The position numbers and the translations under genes were made by a program. DNA of 14,308 nt. Origin: Bacillota bacterium. GTDB lineage: Bacteria; Bacillota; Clostridia; UBA1381. This document shows, piece by piece, positions 1-6,706 of this stretch (position 1 is its first letter; every line of letters begins with the position of its first letter). The stretch is from NCBI GenBank assembly GCA_021203665.1, contig JAJQAT010000240.1, forward strand, positions 1-14,308. The letters run 5' to 3'. The notes under the pieces were generated by a model, which saw only the letters and a list, made by a program, of their open reading frames with translations, was not told where the DNA came from and ran no database searches.

Positions 1-4
1 TCAT
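1..4 (-). CDS. Start codon of the next gene, cut off by the window edge
   Basis: An ATG lies at positions 4-2 on the minus strand, with an AGGAG ribosome site at 18-14 and a nine-base spacer. It follows the stop codon of the hydro-lyase beta-subunit gene by about 18 bases, so it is probably the next gene of the same operon. Only one base of the second codon is visible, so no product can be named. The missing alpha subunit of the hydro-lyase is one possibility, but nothing in the visible bases shows it. Confidence 0.55.
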
Positions 5-22
5 AATTTTTATCTCCTATCT

Positions 23-574
23 TTATATTTCCCTGTATTTCGCCTGACCGATTGTGTAAAGGTCGTTTCCCTCGCAGTCTATAAGCACCACGGCGGGAAA
101 GTCCTCTACCTCAAGGCGGCGTATCGCTTCTGTTCCCAAATCGTCGTAAGCGATTACCTCCGCTTTTTTTATCGATTGAGCAATCAGCGCGCCCGCGCCG
201 CCGATAGCGCCGAGGTACACGGCGCAGTTGCGTTTCATCGCGTCAACCACGTCCTTACTTCTTGCGCCCTTTCCTATCATACAGCCAAGTCCGTTATCGA
301 GCAGCATTGGCGTATACGCGTCCATTCTGCCCGCCGTTGTCGGTCCGCAGGAACCGATTACCTCGCCCGGCTTTGCCGGACACGGTCCCGCGTAATAAAT
401 TACGTTGTCCTTTAAATCAATCGGGAAATCCGTTCCGTTCTTGAAATCAGCCGTCATGCGCTCATGCGCCGCGTCACGCGCGGTATACACGGTTCCCGTT
501 ATAAGCACGCTGTCGCCTGCCTTTAAATCCTTTATTTTGTCCTTTGTAAAAGGAGTTGTTATTCTCTTTTCCAT
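23..574 (-). CDS. Fumarase/tartrate dehydratase-type Fe-S hydro-lyase, beta subunit
   Basis: This is the small (beta) subunit of the two-subunit, oxygen-sensitive [4Fe-4S] hydro-lyases (class I fumarase, L(+)-tartrate dehydratase), which add or remove water on C4 dicarboxylates in the cytoplasm. The 183 residues match the usual length of a separate beta chain. Recognisable signatures are TARDAAHERM at 31-40, GPTTAGRMD at 77-85, GCMIGKG at 97-103, YLGAIGGAGAL at 120-130 and the EDFP segment near 157-160. The cluster-binding cysteines belong to the alpha subunit, which is not in the window and is not the gene immediately upstream, as it normally would be. The ATG is preceded by GGAGG at 587-583, inside the end of the upstream HAD gene, and the two genes are only three bases apart, so translation is probably coupled. 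Family assignment is firm; fumarate as substrate is inferred. Confidence 0.9.
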   Translation of the reverse strand: MEKRITTPFTKDKIKDLKAGDSVLITGTVYTARDAAHERMTADFKNGTDFPIDLKDNVIYYAGPCPAKPGEVIGSCGPTTAGRMDAYTPMLLDNGLGCMIGKGARSKDVVDAMKRNCAVYLGAIGGAGALIAQSIKKAEVIAYDDLGTEAIRRLEVEDFPAVVLIDCEGNDLYTIGQAKYREI

Positions 575-577
575 CTG

Positions 578-1606
578 CTATTCCTCCAAAAAATCCTCGA
601 CGCTGTTTAAAATATATTCGGCATTCAGGCTTTCAAAATAGGGTCTTGCCTTTGCACCTTGTATGCCCGTCAGCACCGCGCAGAAATCCGCGCCCATCGC
701 CTTGGCGGCAAGTATATCCGCGCCCGCGTCGCCGACGACAAGCGTTGTTTTTATTTTTTCCTTATCGTAATCGCCGTCTGCAAGCCTCTTATCATCGTAA
801 TCGGTGCCGTAAAGCGCCTTTAGAAACATATATGGATGCGGCTTTGTAAGCGCGTTATTGCAAAGAGTGCGTTCCGCCGCTACGACATGGTCGTAATTGC
901 ACAGACCGTCAGCGGCAAAATATTGCTTTATTCCCCAATCCGTAACAGGCTGTATCATCTCTATATACGGTCTGCCGGTACCGGTGCATACGCGCTTATT
1001 TTCGCCGAGCAGCCGCAGCACCTGTATCAGACGGTCCTTTTTTACTATAGGCTCCTCCCTGTAAAGAAGTCCTGTCTTGCCTGTGTTCATGGGCGGATAA
1101 CCGAATCTTTTCTCGAATAATTCATCACCCAAAAACCACATCTGAAAAATATCCCGCATCGTGCGCCACATAAGCTCGTTGCGCCTTAGCCAATTATAAT
1201 CAAATCCGGTTTTCTCATGACAGAGCTTTGCGAGCCTGTCGTACTCATCGATTATATTGTCGGACAGATTTTCCGCGTACCGCAGCACCGCGTCAAAATC
1301 GCCCCAACCGTCCTTTCCTCCGCATATCCACGATATTAGAACGGTCACATAGCCCAAATCCCAGTTGGAATTTACTCCCTTGCCCTTTAGCACGCTTATA
1401 AGGCGGTCGTTTGAAAAAACCTTTTTCCGTATTTGCGCCATATTTTCGGCACATTCGGCGGAGTTTATCTTCTTACCGCCGGTATAATGAAGATATTCCC
1501 ACACCGTAAGCGCGGCGCAATTCCAGTAATTCTGCTCGCTTGTTATAACGCCGTCCATATCGAATATAACCGTATCGTATTTGTCCAGAAATTTTGCCAG
1601 TTTCAT
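578..1606 (-). CDS. HAD-superfamily phosphatase with large cap
   Basis: A 342-residue haloacid dehalogenase-superfamily hydrolase, probably a cytoplasmic phosphatase. All four HAD motifs are present: DMDGV at 16-20 with nucleophile Asp16 and acid/base Asp18, motif II CTGTGRP at 207-213, Lys255 in TKPHP, and GDAGAD at 292-297 with the Mg-binding aspartates. The C-terminal half (about 190-342) reads like phosphoglycolate phosphatase-type enzymes. The region between motifs I and II is about 185 residues, much longer than a usual helical cap, and is rich in Trp and Tyr, which suggests a specialised substrate pocket. The ATG has a GGGAG ribosome site at 1616-1612. A terminator-like hairpin lies immediately upstream and the hydro-lyase gene follows after three bases. 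The substrate is unknown. A link to the upstream HisB/HisD-like genes is possible but unproven. Confidence 0.85.
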   Translation of the reverse strand: MKLAKFLDKYDTVIFDMDGVITSEQNYWNCAALTVWEYLHYTGGKKINSAECAENMAQIRKKVFSNDRLISVLKGKGVNSNWDLGYVTVLISWICGGKDGWGDFDAVLRYAENLSDNIIDEYDRLAKLCHEKTGFDYNWLRRNELMWRTMRDIFQMWFLGDELFEKRFGYPPMNTGKTGLLYREEPIVKKDRLIQVLRLLGENKRVCTGTGRPYIEMIQPVTDWGIKQYFAADGLCNYDHVVAAERTLCNNALTKPHPYMFLKALYGTDYDDKRLADGDYDKEKIKTTLVVGDAGADILAAKAMGADFCAVLTGIQGAKARPYFESLNAEYILNSVEDFLEE

Positions 1607-1618
1607 ATATTCTCCCGT

Positions 1619-1671
1619 AAAAGGGACACTAAATTTTAGTGTCCCTTTTAAATGTCCATTTTAGTGTCCCT
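1619..1671 (-). terminator. Repeat-built hairpin between hisB-like and HAD genes
   Basis: Positions 1619-1633 and 1635-1649 are perfect 15-base inverted arms (AAAAGGGACACTAAA and its complement) with one base between, so the RNA folds into a long hairpin with a small AU loop, ending in UUUU on the minus strand. The right arm recurs as a 13-base direct repeat, TTTTAGTGTCCCT, at 1634-1646 and 1659-1671; the second copy touches the hisB-like stop codon. The middle strand could therefore pair with either neighbour. It resembles an intrinsic terminator with a short U-tract, is nearly symmetrical, and lies only a few bases before the HAD ribosome site, so complete termination would silence the HAD gene unless read-through or another promoter exists. 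Confidence 0.6.
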
Positions 1672-1672
1672 G

Positions 1673-2290
1673 CTATTCTATTACCCAGTCTATCTTTCCC
1701 GCGACGCCGCTTGTCTTTCCCTTGCGGCTCTCGCTTACCTCAAACGTTCTGTTTAGAGTGCTGCCGAAAGCGCGGTATATTGCCTCCCAAATATGATGTC
1801 CGTTATGTCCCTTTAAAAGGTCAATATGGAGCGTACACATCGCACCCTGCGCGAATCCCTCAAGGAATGTTTCCAAATCCTCTTTGTCCATTCCCTCGAC
1901 CTTTTCGCTAAGCTCAATTCCGTGATAGTCAATATCGCAATACGCTCTCGATTCAAAGCTTAACGCGCACTGCGCCTTTGCCTCGTCTATAATTCCTATC
2001 GCGTCGCCAAAGCCTCTCGCGCCGTCCGTGCGGTCTATATATTCCTTTGCCGCCTTGCCCAGCGCGATTCCCAAATCCTCACAAATAACGTGAGTTAAGA
2101 CAAACTCATCAAGCTTTAAGTCAACATCGATATTGACATCGGCGCGCCACGCTATATGCTCAATCATATGATTGAGAAACGGTATCGGAGTTTTTATATA
2201 TTTTCTGTAATCCTTTTTCAGCGGCGCAAAATCAAGCGTCACATTCATTTCGGATTCGGTTGTTTTTCGGGTAACATTTATTTTATCCAT
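1673..2290 (-). CDS. hisB: HisB-family (imidazoleglycerol-phosphate dehydratase-like) protein, divergent active site
   Basis: This 205-residue protein has the fold signatures of imidazoleglycerol-phosphate dehydratase, the Mn-dependent sixth enzyme of histidine synthesis: TPIPFLNHM at 34-42, HVICEDLGIALG at 67-78, IDEA at 101-104, TLHIDLLKG at 153-161 and HHIWEAIYRAF at 165-175. Measured against the Arabidopsis enzyme, ligands His45, His71, Glu75, His167, His168 and Glu171 are kept (His41, His67, Glu71, His165, His166, Glu169), but His72 is Val68 and His143 is Thr141. Arg97 is Gly93, Lys175 is Arg173, and the C-terminal SxKG is replaced by TSGVAGK. It lacks the histidinol-phosphatase half of the E. 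coli protein. Its ATG overlaps the stop of the HisD-like gene (TAATG), implying coupled translation. Family is clear; whether it makes histidine is doubtful. Confidence 0.85.
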   Translation of the reverse strand: MDKINVTRKTTESEMNVTLDFAPLKKDYRKYIKTPIPFLNHMIEHIAWRADVNIDVDLKLDEFVLTHVICEDLGIALGKAAKEYIDRTDGARGFGDAIGIIDEAKAQCALSFESRAYCDIDYHGIELSEKVEGMDKEDLETFLEGFAQGAMCTLHIDLLKGHNGHHIWEAIYRAFGSTLNRTFEVSESRKGKTSGVAGKIDWVIE

Positions 2291-3588
2291 TACTTTCTCT
2301 CTTTCACTGCCAATCCGTGTGTATCAAATCCCTCTACCTTTGCGAATCTGTACGCATATTCTCTTACATTTTCAAAACCGTCCTTTGACGCGTATCCCAC
2401 CGATGAACGCTTTAAGAAATCCTGCACCGATACGGACGAATATGTCTTTGCAAAACCGCCCGTCGGCAAAATCGCATTCGGTCCCAAAACGAAGTTGCAT
2501 AAGGTTACGGGAGTGTAATCTCCCAGAAGAATTTCGCCCGCGTTCTTTATTTTAGGTAAAGTATCAAACGGCTTTTCCGTCATAACCTCCATATGCTCGG
2601 GCGCGTAATCGTTTACAAAGTCAATCGACTCGTCAAGCGAATTTGTAAGTATAACGCCGCCGTATGTAGTGAGGTTTGTTTCAATCCATTCTTTTCTCTT
2701 CGGGCTTATCTTCTCAAGCTGTCTGTTTACAATCGGAATAACCTTATCCACAAGCTCCCTTGAGTGCGTTACAAGCAGCGCCGCGCTGTCCGGACCGTGC
2801 TCCGCCTCAATCATCCAGTCAAGCGCTGCCTTTTCGGGGTCAGCCTTTTCGTCCGCAAGCACGATTATTTCGCTCGGTCCCGCCGGAAGTCCCGCGTCGA
2901 TATGATTTGCGAGAACTCTCTTTGCCGCTGTGGCATAGCTGTTGCCCGGACCTATGATTTTGTGGCACTTGGGAATTGTTTCGGTGCCGTAAGCAACCGC
3001 CGCAACCGCTTGAATACCGCCGACCTTATAAATCTCTGTAATGCCGATTATCTTTGCCGCGCAAAGAATCGCGTCGTCAACCTCGCCCTTTTCATTCGGA
3101 GGAGTTACAACGACAATCTTGGGAACCTTTGCCACAACGGCGGGAATACCCAGCATACACAGCACCGACGGGAATGAACCCTTACCATGCGGAACGTACA
3201 GACACACATCAACTATCGGCGTTGTCTTTTCTCCAACCATAAGTCCGTCGTCCACCATCGTGAACCACATTTCCTCCGGAAGCTGTTTCTCGTGGAAATC
3301 ATAGATATTCTTGTAGGCATACTCTATCGCCTCGCGCGTTTCCTTGTCAAGGCGGTTATATCCGGCATCGATTTCCTCCTGAGTAACCTTCATCTTATCG
3401 GCGGTAAGCTGAACATGGTCAAACTTAGCCGTGTACTCCAAAACCGCCTCGTCGCCGCGCGCTTTTACGTCGTCGGAAACCTCCTTGGCAACCTTCATCT
3501 GCTCGGTTATGTCAAGCTCCGCGCGCTTCATAATGAAGTCGTACTGTTCCTTTGTCATTTTTGATAGCTCATAAATATTCGGGTTCAT
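2290..3588 (-). CDS. hisD: HisD-family (histidinol dehydrogenase-like) protein, altered zinc site
   Basis: A homologue of histidinol dehydrogenase, the Zn- and NAD-dependent enzyme that oxidises an alcohol in two steps to a carboxylate. Numbering from a first ATG at 3591 (433 residues): YVPHGKGSFPS 132-142, KVGGIQAVAA 189-198, GPGNSYATAAKR 214-225, AGPSE 237-241, EAEHGPDS 262-269, APEHME 330-335. The catalytic Glu-His pair is kept (Glu332, His333), as are equivalents of E. coli His262, Glu414 and His419. However Gln259 is Glu262, Asp360 is Asn366 and His367 is Ala373, so two of four zinc ligands and a nearby histidine differ. The ATG at 3588 is preferred because AGGAGG at 3600-3595 lies six bases away, against three for 3591. 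It follows dnaJ by about 20 bases. HisD relatives with other substrates are known, for example HpsN acting on dihydroxypropanesulfonate. Confidence 0.87.
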   Translation of the reverse strand: MNPNIYELSKMTKEQYDFIMKRAELDITEQMKVAKEVSDDVKARGDEAVLEYTAKFDHVQLTADKMKVTQEEIDAGYNRLDKETREAIEYAYKNIYDFHEKQLPEEMWFTMVDDGLMVGEKTTPIVDVCLYVPHGKGSFPSVLCMLGIPAVVAKVPKIVVVTPPNEKGEVDDAILCAAKIIGITEIYKVGGIQAVAAVAYGTETIPKCHKIIGPGNSYATAAKRVLANHIDAGLPAGPSEIIVLADEKADPEKAALDWMIEAEHGPDSAALLVTHSRELVDKVIPIVNRQLEKISPKRKEWIETNLTTYGGVILTNSLDESIDFVNDYAPEHMEVMTEKPFDTLPKIKNAGEILLGDYTPVTLCNFVLGPNAILPTGGFAKTYSSVSVQDFLKRSSVGYASKDGFENVREYAYRFAKVEGFDTHGLAVKERK

Positions 3589-3609
3589 CATTTTCCTCCT
3601 AAATTATCC

Positions 3610-4740
3610 TTATTTGAGAAAATCCTTCATTTTCTCGTAAAAGGTTTTTTTCTGCTTATAGTTTTTATCCTCGTCAAAATCGCGCAAAGCTTCCTTTTGC
3701 TTTTGCGTAAGGTTCCTCGGCACCTCGACGTTTACCGTCACAAACTGGTCGCCTCTCGCCTTACTGCGCATCATGGGTATTCCCTTGCCCCTCATTCTAA
3801 AGCGTGAGCCGGTCTGCGTTCCCTCGGGAATATTAAGCTCAACCAAGCCGTCAAGCGTGGGAACCTGGAGCGTCGCGCCGAGCGCCGCCTGCACGAACGT
3901 TATCGGCATATCTATATACACATCGTTGCCCTCGCGCCTGAATATGCTGTGCGGACGCACGCGCACGGTAAGAAGCAAATCGCCGTTCGGTCCGCCCTTA
4001 CTGCCCGCTTCACCTTTTCCGGAGAGCTGGATGATCTGACCGTTGTCGATACCCGCCGGAATTTGTACCTCTACGGTTTTTGATTTTCTGACCTTGCCGG
4101 TTCCGCGGCAGTCGCGGCACGGTTCCTTTATAATCTTGCCCTCGCCGTGACACTGCGGGCAGGTCGTTTCCGTCGTCATATAGCCGAGAATGGTTCTCTG
4201 CTGTGTTCTGACGCGTCCCGTGCCGTGACACTGCGAGCAGGTTTCCGCGGTTGTACCCTTTTTGGCTCCGCTTCCTCCGCATGAATCACATCTATCCATG
4301 GTCTGTATGTTCAATGTTTTACCGCATCCGAAAGCCGCTTCCTCGAATGTTATGTCTATTACCTGACGTATATCATTTCCGCGTCCGGAGCCGCTTCTGC
4401 GTCCTCCTCCGCCGCCGAAGCCGCCAAAGCCGCCGCCGAATATATCGCCGAATATGTCGCCGAAATCAAATCCCGCGCCGTTAAAGCCGCCGCCTCCGGC
4501 ACCGTAATTCGGGTCAACGCCGGCATGACCGAATTGGTCGTACCTTGAGCGTTTCTCCTTATCGGAAAGCACCTGGTACGCCTCGTTTACTTCCTTGAAC
4601 TTTTCCTCCGCCTCTTTATTGCCCGGATTGAGGTCGGGGTGATATTTTTTGCTCTGTTTTCTGAATGCTTTTTTTATTTCGTCGTCCGAGGCGCCCTTTT
4701 GTACGCCGAGAACCTCGTAATAATCTCTCTTATCAGCCAA
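3610..4740 (-). CDS. dnaJ: Chaperone protein DnaJ (Hsp40), TTG start
   Basis: The J-domain co-chaperone delivers unfolded proteins to DnaK and stimulates its ATPase in the cytoplasm. Numbered from the proposed start, it has the J domain at 1-70 with HPD at 34-36, a Gly/Phe-rich linker at about 75-115, four CxxCxGxG zinc modules (CDSCGGSG, CSQCHGTG, CPQCHGEG, CRDCRGTG) and the C-terminal substrate-binding domains, about 376 residues, normal for the family. There is no ATG at the expected place. A TTG at 4740-4738 gives the usual family N-terminus (M)ADKRDYYEVLGV and has AGGTGA, a good match to the anti-Shine-Dalgarno, five bases upstream. An in-frame GTG at 4749 would add three residues but overlaps that ribosome site. 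A promoter lies just upstream, and the HisD-like gene follows closely. Confidence 0.96.
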   Translation of the reverse strand: MADKRDYYEVLGVQKGASDDEIKKAFRKQSKKYHPDLNPGNKEAEEKFKEVNEAYQVLSDKEKRSRYDQFGHAGVDPNYGAGGGGFNGAGFDFGDIFGDIFGGGFGGFGGGGGRRSGSGRGNDIRQVIDITFEEAAFGCGKTLNIQTMDRCDSCGGSGAKKGTTAETCSQCHGTGRVRTQQRTILGYMTTETTCPQCHGEGKIIKEPCRDCRGTGKVRKSKTVEVQIPAGIDNGQIIQLSGKGEAGSKGGPNGDLLLTVRVRPHSIFRREGNDVYIDMPITFVQAALGATLQVPTLDGLVELNIPEGTQTGSRFRMRGKGIPMMRSKARGDQFVTVNVEVPRNLTQKQKEALRDFDEDKNYKQKKTFYEKMKDFLK

Positions 4741-4760
4741 TTTTTTCACCTACCTAAAAT

Positions 4761-4789
4761 ATTATACTATACTTTATTCGATTTGTAAA
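4761..4789 (-). promoter_or_regulatory. Sigma-A promoter of dnaJ
   Basis: On the minus strand TTTACA (4789-4784) and a perfect TATAAT (4766-4761) are separated by 17 bases. The element lies after the terminator-like hairpin behind dnaK and about 20 bases before the dnaJ start. It shows no CIRCE element, so dnaJ and the HisD/HisB-like genes can be transcribed independently of HrcA. An internal vegetative promoter before dnaJ is also known in Bacillus subtilis. Confidence 0.75.
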
Positions 4790-4794
4790 CCCTT

Positions 4795-4819
4795 AAAAGG
4801 ACGGACATTTTGTCCGCCC
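4795..4819 (-). terminator. Terminator-like hairpin after dnaK
   Basis: On the minus strand GGGCGGACA (4819-4811) pairs with TGTCCGTCC (4807-4799), nine pairs with one G-U, around a three-base AAA loop, followed by TTTTAA and preceded by AAA. The U-tract is short, so termination is probably partial. It would let dnaK be made in excess over dnaJ. Confidence 0.6.
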
Positions 4820-4851
4820 TTTGTCAGTCCTTAACTAAAGCATTTATTTGA

Positions 4852-6672
4852 TTATTGATTATCGTTGTCTACTTCCTTATAGTCAGCCTCGTAAACGCCG
4901 TCGTCATTCTGCGCCTGCGCGTTGGGGTCGGCGCCGTTCGGGTTCGCCTGCTGATACATCTGCTGTGCAACCGAGTAGAACTTTTCCTGCAATTCGTCCG
5001 TCGCCGCCTTTATAGCCGCGCTGTCCGTGCCCTTTAAAGCCTCCTTGACCTTATTAACCTCGGTTTCGACCATAGACTTTGTGGCGTCGTCAATCTTGTC
5101 GCCCGCGTCCTTTACAGCCTTTTCGCACTGATATACAAGCGATTCGGCGTTGTTTCTGATTTCAACCTCTTCCTTACGCTTTTTATCCTCCTCGGCGTAC
5201 TTTTCAGCCTCTTTAACAGCCTTGTCAATATCCTCGTCGGGTAGATTTGACGACGCGGTAATTGTAATCTTCTGCTCGTTGCCCGTGCCGAGGTCCTTAG
5301 CGCTTACGTTTACGATACCGTTAGCGTCAATATCGAATGTAACCTCAATCTGCGGAACGCCTCTCGGAGCCGGAGCGATGCCGGTAAGATTGAATCTGCC
5401 CAATGTCTTGTTATATTGAGCCATTTCTCTTTCACCCTGCAATACGTGTACCTCAACGCTCGTCTGGCCGTCAGCCGCCGTTGAGAATATCTGCGACTTG
5501 TTTGTCGGAATTGTTGTGTTTCTTTCGATAAGCTTTGTGAATACGCCGCCCATTGTTTCGATACCGAGCGAAAGCGGAGTAACATCGAGCAAAAGCACGC
5601 CGGTTTCCTCGCCGCCGAGTACGCCCGCCTGTCTTGCCGCGCCTACCGCGACGCATTCGTCGGGGTTAATGCCCTTATGCGGCTCCTTGCCCATTTCCTT
5701 CTTTACCGCTTCCTGTACGGCGGGGATTCTTGATGAGCCTCCGACAAGAAGTACCTCGTCTATCTTTGACGCGCTTAAATCCGCGTCTCTCATTGCGTTT
5801 CTGATACAGGTAAGAGTTCTGTCAACAAGGTCAGCCGTCAGCTCGTCAAACTTAGCCTTTGTAAGCGTTATATCCATATGCTTGGGACCCGACGCGTCCG
5901 CTGTGATGAACGGAAGATTGATGCTTGAGGTTGTGGTTGTTGAAAGCTCAATCTTTGACTTTTCAGCCGCTTCCTTTAATCTCTGCATCGCCATCTTATC
6001 GCCGGAAAGGTCCACGCCGTCGCTCTTTTTAAATTCCGATACAAGAAAATCTATAATTCTCTGGTCAAAATCATCGCCGCCCAAATGCGTGTCGCCGTTT
6101 GTTGAAAGAACCTCGAATACGCCGTCGCCGATTTCAAGAATCGACACATCGAATGTACCGCCGCCGAGGTCGTATACCATTATCGTCTGATCCTTATCGC
6201 TCATGCCGTAAGCGAGAGCCGCCGCCGTAGGCTCGTTTATGATTCTCAAAACCTCAAGACCCGCAATTTTGCCCGCGTCCTTTGTAGCCTGACGCTGAGA
6301 GTCGTTGAAGTATGCCGGAACCGTGATAACCGCCTGCGAAACGGTTTCGCCGAGGTAGCTTTCCGCGTCCTGCTTTAGCTTTGTAAGAATCATCGCGGAA
6401 ATTTCCTGCGGCGTGTATGCCTTGCCGTCTATTGTAACCTTTTCGGTTGTGCCCATCTTTCTCTTAATCGACATAATTGTTCTGTCGGCGTTTGTTACAG
6501 CCTGGCGCTTTGCCACCTGACCTACAATTCTTTCGCCGTCCTTTTGGAACGCTACTACAGACGGAGTTGTTCTCGCGCCCTCACTGTTTGTGATTACGTT
6601 GGGGTTGCCGCCCTCCATAACCGCTACGCAGCTGTTTGTTGTACCCAAGTCAATACCTATAATTTTTCCCAT
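4852..6672 (-). CDS. dnaK: Chaperone protein DnaK (Hsp70)
   Basis: The main ATP-dependent Hsp70 of the cytoplasm, which binds exposed hydrophobic stretches and works in a cycle with DnaJ and GrpE. The 606 residues show the nucleotide-binding domain at about 1-358, with GIDLGTTNSC at 6-15, NEPTAAALAYG at 146-156, VYDLGGGTFDVS at 166-177 and LLVGGSSRIP at 308-317. The interdomain linker LLLDVTPLSL is at 360-369, then the beta substrate-binding domain to about 475, a helical lid, and an acidic tail ending near EVDNDNQ. The length fits Gram-positive DnaK. AAGGAGG lies eight bases before the ATG. It follows grpE by 34 bases and should be under HrcA/CIRCE control through the promoter before hrcA. 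Confidence 0.98.
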   Translation of the reverse strand: MGKIIGIDLGTTNSCVAVMEGGNPNVITNSEGARTTPSVVAFQKDGERIVGQVAKRQAVTNADRTIMSIKRKMGTTEKVTIDGKAYTPQEISAMILTKLKQDAESYLGETVSQAVITVPAYFNDSQRQATKDAGKIAGLEVLRIINEPTAAALAYGMSDKDQTIMVYDLGGGTFDVSILEIGDGVFEVLSTNGDTHLGGDDFDQRIIDFLVSEFKKSDGVDLSGDKMAMQRLKEAAEKSKIELSTTTTSSINLPFITADASGPKHMDITLTKAKFDELTADLVDRTLTCIRNAMRDADLSASKIDEVLLVGGSSRIPAVQEAVKKEMGKEPHKGINPDECVAVGAARQAGVLGGEETGVLLLDVTPLSLGIETMGGVFTKLIERNTTIPTNKSQIFSTAADGQTSVEVHVLQGEREMAQYNKTLGRFNLTGIAPAPRGVPQIEVTFDIDANGIVNVSAKDLGTGNEQKITITASSNLPDEDIDKAVKEAEKYAEEDKKRKEEVEIRNNAESLVYQCEKAVKDAGDKIDDATKSMVETEVNKVKEALKGTDSAAIKAATDELQEKFYSVAQQMYQQANPNGADPNAQAQNDDGVYEADYKEVDNDNQ

Positions 6673-6706
6673 GATTTATTCCTCCTTAATTTTTCATCAA
6701 AAAATT

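Noticed and set aside
1619..1671. End of an insertion sequence
   Set aside because: The repeats are short, no transposase remnant or target duplication is visible, and a hairpin role explains the inverted arms.
5498..6190. 230-residue open frame on the plus strand
   Set aside because: It lies entirely opposite dnaK, has no ribosome site or promoter, and its composition is that of a reverse-frame shadow.
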